From contig NZ_JAGZ01000002.1 of NCBI RefSeq assembly GCF_000526915.1, positions 558,001-622,000 on the forward strand: a DNA stretch of 64,000 nt. Reading direction: 5' to 3'. Origin of the DNA: Mycobacterium genavense ATCC 51234 (GTDB lineage: Bacteria > Actinomycetota > Actinomycetes > Mycobacteriales > Mycobacteriaceae). The notes beneath the pieces were generated by a model. That model was not told the origin of the DNA, searched no databases, and was given only the letters and a program-made list of their open reading frames with translations. The stretch's first letter is position 1; the number at the start of each line of letters is the position of its first letter. Positions 47,842 through 58,092 of the stretch are shown here, one piece after another. Both the position numbers and the translations under genes were made by a program.

Positions 47842-49330
47842 CTACACCGCGGGATATGCGACCGACTTGATCTCGGTGTATTGGTCGAAGCCGGCCACAC
47901 CGTTCTGGCGTCCCACGCCGCTTTCCTTGTAGCCACCGAACGGCGTGTCGGCCCCGTACGGCGCATTGCCATTGACGCCCATGAAGCCGGCTTTGATCCG
48001 GCGGGGCCACCGCGAGGGAGCGCTCCAGCGAGCCCGACATGACGTTGCCGGCCAGCCCGTACTTGCTGTCGTTGGCGATCCGGATCGCGTCCTCCTCGTC
48101 GTCGAACGGGATGACCGACAGCACCGGGCCGAAAATCTCCTCCTGGGCGATGGTCATCTTGTTGTCGACGTTTGTGAAAAGCGTTGGGCGAACGAAGAAT
48201 CCCCGGTCGAAGCCGGTCGGGGCGTCGGGACCGCCGACCAGCGCGGTGGCGCCCTCTTCGACACCCTTGTTGATGTAGCCCATCACACGGTTGTGCTGTA
48301 ACTGCGAGATCACCGGACCGCACAGCGTTGCGGGGTCCTGCGGGTCGCCGCACGTGACGTTCTCGTAGATGTTCTTGAGGATCTCCACGCCCTCGTCGTA
48401 ACGGGACCGCGGAAGGAGCATCCAGGTCGGGTTTGCGCAACCCTGACCGGCGTGCATGCAGGGCGCGATGCCGACCATGCAGGCGGTCGCGAAGTCGGCG
48501 TCCTCCAGCACGATGGTGGCCGATTTGCCGCCTAGTTCCAGGAACAGCCGCTTCATGGTGGCCGCACCCTTTTCCATGATCCGCTTGCCGACCACGGTCG
48601 AGCCGGTGAACGAGATCAGGTCGACCTTGGGCGACAGGGTCAGCTCTTCACCCACGAAGTGATCCGAGGCGGTGACCACGTTGACGACACCGGCTGGGAC
48701 GTCGGTCTTTTCGGCGATCAGCCGACCGAGCCGGGTGGCGTTGAACGGGGTGTTGGGGGCCAGCTTGAGCACCACGGTATTGCCGGTACCCAGCGCCTGG
48801 CCGAGCTTGTTGAGGGTGACCTCGAACGGGAAGTTCCACGACACGATCGCGCCGACCACGCCGACCGGTTCGCGCCACACCTTGCGGGTGGTGAGCGTGC
48901 CGGTCAGACTGATCACCTTGTCGCCCAGGTCGGTCTCCCAGGCGTACTCGTCGATCAGCCACGCGGGGTACTTCAGTCCGTCTTCCAGGGGAGCGTCCAG
49001 CTGGGGGCCGAAGGTGATGGCCCGCGGCGAGCCGACCTCGAGGATGAGCTCCTCACGCAGCTCGTCGATCTCGGACTCGATCGCCTCGTGCAGCTGCAGC
49101 AGGCAGCGCTTGCGCAGCTCCTTGTTGGTCGACCAGTCGGTCTCGTCGAAGGCACGCCGGGCGGCGTCGATGGCCCGGTGCATGTCCTCCTTTGAGGCGT
49201 CAGCAACCTCACCGAGCGGTTCCTCGGTGGCGGGGTTGATGTTGGTGAAGGTGGCGGGGTTGATGTTGGTGAAGGTGGCGGGGTTGATGTTGGTGAAGGT
49301 GGCGGGGTTGATGTTGGTGAAGGTGCCGGC
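47842..49330 (-). pseudogene. Aldehyde dehydrogenase: 5' end replaced, repeat expansion, frameshift
   Basis: This is an NAD(P)-dependent aldehyde dehydrogenase with SWNFPFEVTLNKLGQAL, the general base in LELGGKSA and the catalytic Cys in GQGCANP. One extra base in the run at 48003-48006 shifts the last 45 residues (ARRIKAGFMGVNGN expected; native end EIKSVAYPAV at 47842). At the N-terminus the unit TFTNINPA is repeated four times where one copy is normal. Upstream of it the native start is missing: the frame runs antisense into the gene fragment at 49329. Confidence 0.85.
49226..49321. repeat. 24-bp tandem repeat, four exact copies
   Basis: Four identical 24-bp units (49226-49249, 49250-49273, 49274-49297, 49298-49321) encode TFTNINPA on the minus strand. 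The expansion is in frame and sits beside the breakpoint that removed the 5' ends of both facing genes. Confidence 0.97.
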
Positions 49331-49603
49331 CTGGCCGATCCGTTCTTCGCCTACGCGGAGGCCAAGGCCGCCGTGGACGCCCACCTGCGGGCCAGCGCAC
49401 TCGACTGGACGGTCTTGGGTCCCGGGCAGCTCACCCTGGACGAAGCGACCGGCAAGATCGCGCTGAACGAGGGCAACGGCTCCGTCTCGCGCGCCGACGT
49501 CGCGCTGGTCGTGGCCGCCGCCTTGGCAGACGATTCCACGATCGGGCGGACCATCGAATTCAACAATGGCGACATCCCGATCGCCGAGGCACTGGCGGGC
49601 TGA
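49329..49603 (+). pseudogene. NAD(P)-binding (NmrA/SDR-like) protein, C-terminal fragment
   Basis: The frame from about 49329 reads LADPFFAYAEAKAAVDAHLR, then LDWTVLGPGQLT and ends IPIAEALAG. This is the last ~90 residues of an atypical SDR (YwnB/NmrA type) around the YAEAK active-site region. The Rossmann half with the glycine motif is absent. Its 5' end abuts the aldehyde dehydrogenase repeat, so one deletion probably decapitated both. Confidence 0.8.
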
Positions 49604-49654
49604 CTAAACTGCCTGTCGCAGCTGGTCTGCTTGCGCCGCACCCGCGGCGCCGGC

Positions 49655-49835
49655 ATCGAGCGAGGCAGATTTGGTAGCGCTTCGCAAGAGGGAACCCGGT
49701 GAGAATCCGGGACTGTCCCGCAACGGTATGCAGGAACGACCGCCGTCACAAGCACTGGTCAGCACGACTGGGAAGCGACGGCCACTAGGAGCACCGCCTG
49801 AGTGCGCGCCTGCGAGTCCGGAGACCTGCCGGTTG
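49655..49835 (+). promoter_or_regulatory. Cobalamin (B12) riboswitch upstream of metE
   Basis: The stretch carries the conserved cobalamin aptamer elements in order: GAGGGAACCCGGTGAGAATC, GGGACTGTCCCGCAACGG and GCCTGCGAGTCCGGAGACCTG near 49809-49829. It precedes the B12-independent methionine synthase by about 150 bases, which include the expression platform. When adenosylcobalamin binds, metE should be turned off in favour of MetH. In M. tuberculosis metE is preceded by the same element. The 380 bases from 49604 to 49985 hold nothing else I can identify. Confidence 0.93.
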
Positions 49836-49985
49836 TGCCGGGCGCGCCGCGTCCGGCGGCTCATCGCCTCGTGGAATGGGCGTTAGACCGCAGCCGTTTG
49901 TGGTTAGTGCTTGGGTACTAGCCGCTGTTGGATGGGCTGCACGTCCGCCGGCGGTGACCATTACGCCGATTGAAGGACGAATATC

Positions 49986-52256
49986 GTGACCTTTCAAGCA
50001 TTCACCGCAACCGTTGTCGGCTCCCCGCGCATCGGCCCGAAACGCGAACTCAAACGCGCGACCGAGGGCTACTGGAAAGGCCGTACCAGCCGATCCGAAC
50101 TCGAAAGCGTCGCCGCCACGCTGCGCCGCGACACGTGGAAGGCCTTGGCCGACGCCGGTTTGGATTCGGTTCCGGTGAACACCTTCTCCTACTACGACCA
50201 GGTGCTCGACACCGCGGTGATGCTGGGCGCGTTGCCGGCCCGGGCCGCGCAAATCACCGACGACCTGGACCGCTACTTCGCCGCTGCCCGCGGCAACAAA
50301 GACGTCGCACCGCTGGAGATGACCAAGTGGTTCGACACCAACTACCACTACATCGTTCCCGAGATCGAGCCCGCGACGAAGTTCACGCTGAACCCGGACA
50401 AGGTGCTCGCCGAGCTGAAAGAGGCTCTCGGACAAGGGATTCCGGCGCGCCCGGCCGTCATCGGGCCGATCACCTTCTTGCTGCTCAGCAAGGGCGTCAA
50501 CGGTGCCGGCGCGCCGATCGAGCGGCTGCAGGAACTGGTGCCGATCTACTCCGAGCTGCTGGGCCTGCTGGCCGACAACGGCGCGCAGTGGGTGCAGATC
50601 GACGAGCCGGCGCTGGTCACCGACACCTCCCCCGACGCCCCCGCCCTGGCCGAGGCGGTCTACAACGCGCTGGGCAAGGCGAGCAACCGCCCCGCCATCT
50701 ACGTCGCCACCTACTTCGGCGATCCCGGCGAATCGTTGGGCTCGCTGGCCCGCACGCCCATCGAGGCGATCGGTGTCGACCTGGTCTACGGTGCCGACAC
50801 CGCGATCGCGGCGGTGCCCGAGCTGGCCGGCAAGACACTGGTGGCCGGGGTCGTGGACGGGCGCAACATCTGGCGCACCGACCTGCAGGCGGCGCTGGCC
50901 AAGCTGGAAACGCTGCGGGCGTCGGCCGCCAACGTCGCGGTCACGACGTCGTGCTCCACCCTGCACGTGCCGTACTCGCTGGAGCCGGAGACCGGGCTCG
51001 ACGACGCGCTGCGCAGCTGGCTGGCGTTCGGGCAGGAGAAGGTCGCCGAGGTGGTGACGTTGGCCCGCGCGCTGCACGACGGGCGCGACGCCGTCGCCGC
51101 CGAGATCGAGGCCTCCAACGCCGCCGTGGCATCGCGCAAGAAGCACCCGCGGCTGCACAACGATCAGGTCCGCGAGCGGATCGCCTCGATCGTCGCCTCG
51201 GGTTCACACCGCGGTGACGCCGCCGCCCGTCGCGCCAGCCAGGACGAGCGGCTGCACCTGCCCCCGCTGCCGACCACGACGATCGGCTCGTTCCCGCAGA
51301 CCGTCGAGATCCGCAAGGTCCGCGCCGCGCTGGTGGCCGGTGAGATCGACGAGGCCGAGTACCAGAAGCGGATGAAGCAGGAGATCGCCGACGTCATCAA
51401 GCTGCAGGAGCGGCTGGGCCTCGACGTGCTGGTGCACGGCGAGCCCGAGCGCAACGACATGGTGCAGTACTTCGCCGAGCAGCTAAACGGGTTCTTCGCC
51501 ACCAAGAACGGGTGGGTGCAGTCCTACGGCAGCCGCTGCGTGCGGCCGCCGGTGCTCTACGGCGACGTGATCCGCCGGCAGCCGATGACGGTCCAGTGGG
51601 CGAAATATGCGCAGTCGCTGACCGACAAGCCGGTCAAGGGCATGCTGACCGGGCCGGTGACGATCCTGGCATGGTCGTTCGTCCGCGACGACCAGCCGCT
51701 GGCAGATACCGCCAACCAAGTGGCGCTGGCGATCCGCGACGAGACTGTGGATCTACAGGACGCCGGCATCGCGATCATCCAGGTCGACGAGCCCGCGCTG
51801 CGCGAGCTGCTGCCGCTGCGTCGGGCCGCTCAGGACGACTATTTGCGTTGGGCGGTCGGGTCTTTCCGGTTAGCCACCTCCGGCGTCGCCGACTCGACGC
51901 AGATCCACACGCACCTGTGCTACTCGGAGTTCGGTGAGGTGATCGGCGCGATCGCCGATCTGGACGCCGACGTCACGTCCATCGAGGCGGCCCGCTCCCA
52001 CATGGAGGTGCTGGACGACCTGAACGCGGTCGGCTTCGCCAACAGCGTGGGCCCGGGCGTCTACGACATCCACTCGCCGCGGGTGCCCAGCACGGGCGAG
52101 ATGGCCGAATCGCTGCGGGCCGCGCTGCAGGCGCTGCCGGCGGAGCGGTTGTGGGTCAACCCCGACTGCGGGCTGAAGACACGCAGCACCGACGAGGTGA
52201 CGGCGTCGCTGCAGAACATGGTTGCTGCCGCGCAGGAAGTCCGCGCGGGGGTCTAG
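49986..52256 (+). CDS. metE: Cobalamin-independent methionine synthase
   Basis: The 756-residue enzyme transfers a methyl group from 5-methyltetrahydropteroyl-triglutamate to homocysteine. It has two homologous barrels: the N-terminal [20 protein letters not shown] and the C-terminal [11 protein letters not shown]. The zinc ligands lie in the C-terminal barrel ([22 protein letters not shown] and [11 protein letters not shown]). It starts with GTG. It is controlled by the upstream cobalamin riboswitch and is intact. Confidence 0.97.
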   Translation: MTFQAFTATVVGSPRIGPKRELKRATEGYWKGRTSRSELESVAATLRRDTWKALADAGLDSVPVNTFSYYDQVLDTAVMLGALPARAAQITDDLDRYFAAARGNKDVAPLEMTKWFDTNYHYIVPEIEPATKFTLNPDKVLAELKEALGQGIPARPAVIGPITFLLLSKGVNGAGAPIERLQELVPIYSELLGLLADNGAQWVQIDEPALVTDTSPDAPALAEAVYNALGKASNRPAIYVATYFGDPGESLGSLARTPIEAIGVDLVYGADTAIAAVPELAGKTLVAGVVDGRNIWRTDLQAALAKLETLRASAANVAVTTSCSTLHVPYSLEPETGLDDALRSWLAFGQEKVAEVVTLARALHDGRDAVAAEIEASNAAVASRKKHPRLHNDQVRERIASIVASGSHRGDAAARRASQDERLHLPPLPTTTIGSFPQTVEIRKVRAALVAGEIDEAEYQKRMKQEIADVIKLQERLGLDVLVHGEPERNDMVQYFAEQLNGFFATKNGWVQSYGSRCVRPPVLYGDVIRRQPMTVQWAKYAQSLTDKPVKGMLTGPVTILAWSFVRDDQPLADTANQVALAIRDETVDLQDAGIAIIQVDEPALRELLPLRRAAQDDYLRWAVGSFRLATSGVADSTQIHTHLCYSEFGEVIGAIADLDADVTSIEAARSHMEVLDDLNAVGFANSVGPGVYDIHSPRVPSTGEMAESLRAALQALPAERLWVNPDCGLKTRSTDEVTASLQNMVAAAQEVRAGV

Positions 52257-52270
52257 CCTTCGCGTTTCGA

Positions 52271-52332
52271 CCGCGAACGTAAGCGCGCTGCGACTTTCGG
52301 AGCCAATTTTCGCGGTGTGCTTACGTTCGCGG
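52271..52332. terminator. Long inverted repeat between convergent metE and the DUF3556 gene
   Basis: CCGCGAACGTAAGC (52271-52284) pairs with GCTTACGTTCGCGG (52319-52332). The right arm includes the TAA stop and last codons of the minus-strand gene. It can terminate both convergent transcripts. The sequence resembles a dispersed mycobacterial intergenic palindrome, which I cannot verify here. Confidence 0.7.
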
Positions 52333-54099
52333 CCCCGGCTCCTGCTCCTCGGCGGGTTCTTCGGATTCGGACGCGGCAGCACCCGACAGCACCTGGACCG
52401 GCACCTGGTCGTCCCAGGGCTGCCGGGTGACCATGTCCGCGACTTTGACTATGCCGCGCTCGAATTCGCCGGTGGCGGCATCGACCAGCCGGTAGGACTG
52501 GGTCTGCTGGTGGATCGGCTGGGCGTCGAGTAACACTACGCGCACTTCACCGGGCAGGAAGCCGCAGCGCTGCTGCATCGCGGCGATCAACTGCTCGTTG
52601 TGCATGTGGCCGTCGCCGAAATTCCAGCCGACGGCGGTGCTGCAGATCCGCTCGCCGTCGGTGATGACGTAGTCGTCTTCGTTCTGACCGGCCATCGCCC
52701 GATGCGCCAGCGTGAACAACGCCCTGCCGTGAGTGTTCATGGCGCGGAACGCATATCCCAGATACATCGGGATTTGCGTGCGCTCCTTGCCGTACACCTT
52801 CTCCAGCTGGGCGGCCGGCATGCTGGTGATCGAGACGATGTTGTGGTTGATCTTCTTGTCGGCCGAGGCCTTGATACACCACAGCGTGGTGTCCCAGTTG
52901 CCGGCGTAATAGCGCATGGCGGGCAAGAACGAGATCTTGCGCGGAAACAGGTTGCCCGCGATCACGATTCCGGCGATGAATGCGATGAAAATCCCCACCG
53001 GGACAGGGTTTTTCAGATCGGTCAGCCCGGTATGAGTGTGGCCGACGAACAGCGCGAACACGCCGAAGATCATGAACACGTTCCACTCCAAGGGCACCCC
53101 CATCGGGATGGCCGACAGGATGCCGAAGTGGAAGATCACCATGATCGCCGCCGGGACCGCGGTCCACCAGCCGCCGTGCGCGACGAACAGTGCGATGGGC
53201 ACGCACATTTCGACGAAGGTGCTCACGTGGGCGAAGACCCGCGCCAGTCGCCCGGGCCGCAGATCGTCCGGGAACTTCTCGAAGAACATCCGCTTGATGA
53301 ACCGGGGCCGGAACACCGGGTTGTTGGACATCATCGTCGACATCACGAACGGAAAGTGCTTGTTCAGTTTGGATGTCGCGGCGCCTATCCAGATCACCAT
53401 GAACACCAGCTTGGCGGCGATGATCATGTCGATACCGCCGAACAGGAACGTCACCGCCAGCGTCGCGTAGACCTCGCCGCGGGCAGCCAGGAAGATCACC
53501 TTGTCGCGCAAGCCCAGTACGCCGAGCAGCACCAGGATCAGCACGATCCGCCACGGACGAATCAACCCGATCTGGGTGCCCAGCTCCGGCACCGGGCCGG
53601 TGCCGTCGGCGAACAGCGTCAGGAAGGTCACCAGCAAGAACAGCCCGTACAGCGCGTTGTCGACCAGCGTGCGCGCGGTGCCCTTGGTTCCCGGGACACG
53701 CTTGGGCCACGGCGGCAGGCGGATGGTGTCGGGGCGCAGCCAGTACAGGATCGACCCCATCGGCGGATTGAACCGGTTGTTCAGCGGCCCGAAGCCGCAG
53801 CCCAACCCGATCACCTCGAAGAGCATCGTGTAGAGCACTACCTTCTCGAACACGATCGGCTCGGCGTACCACGACAGCACGTTGGTGACCACCAACCCGC
53901 GAGTGGTCGGCACCGCCAACAGCCAAGCGAACAGGATGTAAAGCAGGACCTTGCCGACGTAGAACAGATGCAGAACGACCGGCGTTCCGAAACCGACCTC
54001 GGCCCAATGTCGGGCCATCGGACGAATCTTCTCGCTGCGGGACAGCTTGCTCCACTCGTCGATGTCGACCTGCGGCAGTTCCGGTTGGAGAAATCCCAT
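52321..54099 (-). CDS. DUF3556 polytopic membrane protein
   Basis: The 592-residue protein starts MGFLQPELPQVDIDEWSKLS, has about 10-12 hydrophobic helices, and a soluble C-terminal domain with GWNFGDGHMHNEQLIAAMQQ and an acidic tail. It is the mycobacterial DUF3556 family, the Rv1132 equivalent between metE and prpC. The function is unknown. The tail is very acidic (ESEEPAEEQEP). No lesion is seen. Confidence 0.88.
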   Translation of the reverse strand: MGFLQPELPQVDIDEWSKLSRSEKIRPMARHWAEVGFGTPVVLHLFYVGKVLLYILFAWLLAVPTTRGLVVTNVLSWYAEPIVFEKVVLYTMLFEVIGLGCGFGPLNNRFNPPMGSILYWLRPDTIRLPPWPKRVPGTKGTARTLVDNALYGLFLLVTFLTLFADGTGPVPELGTQIGLIRPWRIVLILVLLGVLGLRDKVIFLAARGEVYATLAVTFLFGGIDMIIAAKLVFMVIWIGAATSKLNKHFPFVMSTMMSNNPVFRPRFIKRMFFEKFPDDLRPGRLARVFAHVSTFVEMCVPIALFVAHGGWWTAVPAAIMVIFHFGILSAIPMGVPLEWNVFMIFGVFALFVGHTHTGLTDLKNPVPVGIFIAFIAGIVIAGNLFPRKISFLPAMRYYAGNWDTTLWCIKASADKKINHNIVSITSMPAAQLEKVYGKERTQIPMYLGYAFRAMNTHGRALFTLAHRAMAGQNEDDYVITDGERICSTAVGWNFGDGHMHNEQLIAAMQQRCGFLPGEVRVVLLDAQPIHQQTQSYRLVDAATGEFERGIVKVADMVTRQPWDDQVPVQVLSGAAASESEEPAEEQEPGPRT

Positions 54100-54220
54100 G
54101 GTTCCTCACCCTAGGACCTGTGCTAGCGAACCGTGTTGCGGATCGCGGATGACATCCTTTGCCAGCGGCTTCTGCACCGGTTAGCGTGATCTCCTAGCAC
54201 CCGCTGAGGAGATGTCCATC

Positions 54221-54442
54221 ATGAGCAGACTTCGGTTGCTGATATCGGCCACGGCGCTGGCGGGCGCGACCGCCACCGCGGTGGGCGCCGGCACCGCCTA
54301 CGGCCAGGCGCCGGCACCGGGTGTTTCGTGCACGGTGTTGCACTCCACCACCCAGGACGCCAACGGCCGCACCATGTGGTGCAACCCGACCATGACCGGC
54401 AACCACAGCCTGGTCTGGCAGTACGGTGGTCCGACGGACTGA
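54221..54442 (+). CDS. Small secreted protein
   Basis: The 73-residue product has a Sec signal peptide (MSRLRLLISATALAGATATA, cleavage likely after TAYGQA) and a mature part of about 45 residues with two Cys (VSCTVL and MWCNPT), which could form a disulfide. I choose ATG 54221 because GAGGAG lies 9 bases upstream; an ATG at 54212 directly abuts that site. It is convergent with prpC, 5 bases away. No domain is recognised. Confidence 0.72.
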   Translation: MSRLRLLISATALAGATATAVGAGTAYGQAPAPGVSCTVLHSTTQDANGRTMWCNPTMTGNHSLVWQYGGPTD

Positions 54443-54447
54443 TTGGC

Positions 54448-55566
54448 CTACCTGAAGGCCAGGGCCCGCTGCTCGCGGCCGGAATACGCACTCAGCGGGC
54501 GGATCAAAGAGTTCGACGCGGCCTGCTCCATGATGTGAGCGGTCCATCCCGTGATCCTGCTCATCACGAAGATCGGAGTGAAGCAGGCGATGTCGAATCC
54601 CATCAGGTAGTAGGCCGGGCCCGTCGGGAAGTCGAGATTGGGCAAGATGGCGGTGGCGTCGAACATCTCGGCCTCCAGGATGTTGTACATCTTTAGCCAG
54701 CGCTGCCCGTCACGCACCGCCGCGACGCGACTCAGCGCTTGCTTCATCGTCGGCACCCGCGAGTCACCGTTCTTGTAGACCCGGTGCCCGAACCCCATGA
54801 CCTTCTCCTTGCGGGCGAGCTTGCCGCGCAACCATTCCCGCGCATTGCCCGGGTCGCCGATCTCGATCATGTCGTGCATGACGGCCTCGTTGGCACCGCC
54901 GTGCAGCGCACCCTTGAGCGCACCGATGGCCCCGGTGACCGCGCTGTAGATGTCCGACTGCGTCGAGGTCACCACCCGCGCCGCGAACGTGGAGGCGTTG
55001 AAACCGTGCTCGGCGTAGAGGATCATCGACTGCTCGAATGCCCGCACGACTGCGGGTTCGGGCACCTCGCCGAAGCACATCTGCAGAAAATTCTCGGCGT
55101 ATCCCAGCCCACTGTGTGGTGGGATCGGCGCCAGCCCGCGCCGGCGGCGCATGTCCACCGCGACGATGGTCGGCAGCACCGCGAGCATGCGCAGCGCCTT
55201 GGCCCGGTTCGCCGAGTCGTCGTCCTCCTCGGGGTCCTCGGCGCCCAAAAAGCTGATCGCCGTGCGTACTACGTCCATCGGATGGCAGTTGTCCGGGAGC
55301 TTTGTCAACAGCGACAGCATCGACCGGTCGATGCGGCGGCTGGCGCGTTCGCGCTGGCTGAACAGCGCCAGCTCCGCATCGGTGGGCAGTTCACCGCGCC
55401 ACAGCAGGAAGGCGACCTGCTCGAAACTGCAGTGGGCGGCCAGATCCTGGACCGGATATCCGCGGTAGGTCAGCGAATTGGTCTCCGGCACCACCTTCGA
55501 GATGGCGGTGGTGTCCACCACGACGCCGGCGAGGCCCTTCTTGATGTGAGCGGTCGGAGTGGTCAT
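54448..55566 (-). CDS. prpC: 2-methylcitrate synthase
   Basis: The 372-residue citrate-synthase family enzyme condenses propionyl-CoA with oxaloacetate. Active-site residues are visible in ALHGGANEAVM (His), MGFGHRVYKNGDSR (His) and EMFDATAILPNLDFP (Asp). The operon with prpD and prpB identifies it as the methylcitrate rather than the TCA enzyme. Its ATG overlaps the prpB stop (ATGA). It is intact. Confidence 0.95.
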   Translation of the reverse strand: MTTPTAHIKKGLAGVVVDTTAISKVVPETNSLTYRGYPVQDLAAHCSFEQVAFLLWRGELPTDAELALFSQRERASRRIDRSMLSLLTKLPDNCHPMDVVRTAISFLGAEDPEEDDDSANRAKALRMLAVLPTIVAVDMRRRRGLAPIPPHSGLGYAENFLQMCFGEVPEPAVVRAFEQSMILYAEHGFNASTFAARVVTSTQSDIYSAVTGAIGALKGALHGGANEAVMHDMIEIGDPGNAREWLRGKLARKEKVMGFGHRVYKNGDSRVPTMKQALSRVAAVRDGQRWLKMYNILEAEMFDATAILPNLDFPTGPAYYLMGFDIACFTPIFVMSRITGWTAHIMEQAASNSLIRPLSAYSGREQRALAFR

Positions 55567-56471
55567 GGCTGCTTCCCTTCGAGCGTGAAATTGTAAGTGT
55601 CGGTGTCGAATTCGTTGTAGTCGGCGTAGCGCAGCAGCTCGTAGAGGCGGTCGCGATGCTGCATCCGATCCAGTAGATCGAATTGTGTTCCCGTTGCGGC
55701 GATTTCGCGCAGACCCGCTTCGACGGCGAACATCACCAGCCGCAGCCTGGTGACCGGGTAGATGACGACGTTGTAGCCGAGGTCGGCCAGTTGACGTGCA
55801 CTCAACAGCGGTGACTTGCCGAATTCGGTCATGTTGGCCAGCAGCGGAACATCGACGGCGGCGCGAAACGCTTCGAAGTCCGCGGGTTCAGTCAGCGCTT
55901 CGGTGAAGATCATGTCGGCGCCGGCGTCGTCGTAGGCACGGGCGCGGTCGATCGCGGCGGGCAGGCCTTCGATGCCTGCGGCATCCGTGCGTGCGCAGAC
56001 GACGAAGTTGGGGTCGCGCCGCGCGGATACCGCTGCGCGCAACCGCTTTACCATGTCAGTGGCCGGCACGACGGCCTTGCCGTCCAGGTGACCGCAGCGC
56101 TTGGGGTTGACCTGATCCTCGAGGTGGCAGCCCGCCAGGCCGGCGTCTTCGAGGACGGTCACCGTGCGCGCGGCGTTCAGTGGCGCACCGAATCCCGTGT
56201 CCGCATCGATCAGCGTCGGCAGGTCGGTGGCGGCGGCGATCTGCGCGCCCCGGCCCGCGACCTCGGTCAGCGTCGTCAGCCCGATGTCCGGCAATCCGAG
56301 ATCGGCGGCCAGTGCCGCACCCGACACATAGACGCCCTCGAAGCCCGCCTCGGCGACCGCCTTGGCCACCAGCGGCGAGAAGGCGCCCGGAAACTGTTGC
56401 AGCCGACCGGAATCCAGACCGGAGCGGAATGCGACCCGCTTGTCGGCTGCGCTGGAGGAGGAGCCGATCAT
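55563..56471 (-). CDS. prpB: 2-methylisocitrate lyase
   Basis: The 302-residue ICL/PEP-mutase superfamily enzyme splits 2-methylisocitrate to pyruvate and succinate. It has the lyase signature KRCGHLDG, metal-binding DADTGFG and HLEDQ. M. tuberculosis lacks prpB and uses isocitrate lyase; MAC and fast growers keep it, consistent with a MAC-like source. It overlaps both neighbours by ATGA. Confidence 0.95.
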   Translation of the reverse strand: MIGSSSSAADKRVAFRSGLDSGRLQQFPGAFSPLVAKAVAEAGFEGVYVSGAALAADLGLPDIGLTTLTEVAGRGAQIAAATDLPTLIDADTGFGAPLNAARTVTVLEDAGLAGCHLEDQVNPKRCGHLDGKAVVPATDMVKRLRAAVSARRDPNFVVCARTDAAGIEGLPAAIDRARAYDDAGADMIFTEALTEPADFEAFRAAVDVPLLANMTEFGKSPLLSARQLADLGYNVVIYPVTRLRLVMFAVEAGLREIAATGTQFDLLDRMQHRDRLYELLRYADYNEFDTDTYNFTLEGKQP

Positions 56472-57973
56472 CGGAAGATCCCCGACGGTACCACCGGCGC
56501 CTGGTCCAGCACCCGCGGATCGACCAGCACATTCAGTGCCCCCAGCGCACCGCCCTTCAGATCGGCCAGCGAGTCGACGGCGGACAAGAAGCGTTGCTGC
56601 TCAGCGGGATCCACGATGCCGTCGGCGAGCGCGGTGAACTTACTCACGTACTGCTGGCGCGCGAACGGCCGAGCGCCCAGCGGATGGGCATCGGCCACCG
56701 CCAATTCGTCGGAGATCACCTCGCCGTTCTTCAGCGTCACCTCCGCGCGCGCCCCAAAAGCCTTCTCGGTCGGGTCGTTCGAGTGGTAGCGGTGAGTCCA
56801 CTCCGGATCCTCGACGGTGCAGATCTTGTGCCAGAGGTCCACGGTGTCGGGGCGGTGTGCCCGCTCGGGAGCATAGGAACGCTCGTAGTGCCAGCTGCCG
56901 TCTTGCAGCGCGACCGCGAAGATATAGGGCAGCGAGTGATCCAGCGTCTCGCGCGAGGCGTCCGGGTCGAACTTCTGCGGGTCCCCCGAGCCGGTGCCGA
57001 TCACATAGTGGGTGTGGTGGCTGGTGTAAAGCACGATCGTCGCGATCTGTTCGAGATCGCCGATACGCTCACGCAGCCGGCGCGCCAGGTCGATCGGCGC
57101 CTGGCTCTGGTACTCGGCGGAGTGTTCCTTGGTGTAGCTGTCCAAGATCGCGCGCTTGGGTTCGCCGGGCTCGGGCAGCGGCACCCGGTAGGTGTGTTCG
57201 GGACCGCCCAGCAGCCAGGCGATGACGCCGTCCTCGCCCTCCCAGATCGGCGCCGGCGATCCCTCCCCACGCATCGCCCGGTCGACCGCCTCGATGGCGA
57301 TCTTGCCGGCGAACGCGGGCGCGAACGCCTTCCAGCTCGAGATCAGCCCTTTGCGTGATTGACGGGTGGCCGTCGTGAGGTGCAGCGCCTGTCCGACCGC
57401 GTGGTAGATCGTCTCGACATCCAGTCGCAGCATCGTTCCGATGCCCGCGGCCACCGACGGGCCCAGATGCGCGACGTGGTCGATCTTGTGCTCGTGCAGG
57501 CAGATTCCCTTGACCAGATCGATCTGGATCTCGTACGCGGTGGCCAGACCGCGGATCAGGTCGGCGCCGCGCACATCGAGCCGCTGGGCGACGGCGACGA
57601 GCGGCGGGATGTTGTCGCCGGGGTGGGAGTAGTCGGCGGCCAAGAACGTGTCGTGGAAATCGAGCTCGCGCACCGCGACACCATTGGCCCAGGCCGCCCA
57701 CTCGGTCGCATAGCTGCCCGGCACGCCGAAGACCCGCGCCCCCCGCTGCACCGGATGCGCCAGTGCCTGCTCGCGCGCTACCGTGACCGGTCGCCTGATC
57801 ACCGAGGCGGCACTGACGGCCGCGTTGTCGATGATCCGGTGGCACACCATCTCCGCGGTCTGCGGATCGACGGCGACCGGATCCGCGGCCACCTCGGCAA
57901 TCTTGGCGGCCAGGTGCTCGCTGCGGGGAAACTCGTCGGCACTGCGCCGGGCTCGAACGTCGTGGATGCGCAT
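56468..57973 (-). CDS. prpD: 2-methylcitrate dehydratase
   Basis: The 501-residue MmgE/PrpD family protein dehydrates 2-methylcitrate to methylaconitate. Recognisable are [40 protein letters not shown] and [18 protein letters not shown] use the ATG at 57973 ([15 protein letters not shown]); ten more codons are open upstream. It heads prpD-prpB-prpC and diverges from prpR. It is intact, so propionate from odd-chain and sterol breakdown can still be detoxified. Confidence 0.95.
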   Translation of the reverse strand: MRIHDVRARRSADEFPRSEHLAAKIAEVAADPVAVDPQTAEMVCHRIIDNAAVSAASVIRRPVTVAREQALAHPVQRGARVFGVPGSYATEWAAWANGVAVRELDFHDTFLAADYSHPGDNIPPLVAVAQRLDVRGADLIRGLATAYEIQIDLVKGICLHEHKIDHVAHLGPSVAAGIGTMLRLDVETIYHAVGQALHLTTATRQSRKGLISSWKAFAPAFAGKIAIEAVDRAMRGEGSPAPIWEGEDGVIAWLLGGPEHTYRVPLPEPGEPKRAILDSYTKEHSAEYQSQAPIDLARRLRERIGDLEQIATIVLYTSHHTHYVIGTGSGDPQKFDPDASRETLDHSLPYIFAVALQDGSWHYERSYAPERAHRPDTVDLWHKICTVEDPEWTHRYHSNDPTEKAFGARAEVTLKNGEVISDELAVADAHPLGARPFARQQYVSKFTALADGIVDPAEQQRFLSAVDSLADLKGGALGALNVLVDPRVLDQAPVVPSGIFR

Positions 57974-58050
57974 AAACCGCACAGTACGCAGGCTGGGCAG
58001 CACGGTAAATCACCTAAACAAGCGTAATTTTGTGTCCTCATCCCGCCGAT

Positions 58051-58058
58051 TTTGCGAA
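58051..58058. promoter_or_regulatory. RamB/PrpR-type half-site in the prpD-prpR intergenic region
   Basis: TTTGCGAA differs by one base from the TTTGCAAA core reported for actinobacterial RamB and mycobacterial PrpR. It lies in the 119-base divergent spacer, about 35 bases before the prpR GTG. This is a short match and could be chance. Confidence 0.4.
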
Positions 58059-58092
58059 TGTTGTGAAAGGCTACGCGCGTACCCTGTTGCGG

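Noticed and set aside
49226..49321. Direct repeats that could suggest a CRISPR array
   Set aside because: The four units are contiguous with no spacers, 24 bp long, in frame and encode a natural aldehyde dehydrogenase segment.
52600..54114. A 504-residue His/Gln-rich plus-strand ORF opposite the DUF3556 gene
   Set aside because: The composition is that of an antisense frame, and the minus-strand frame has clear membrane helices and family similarity.
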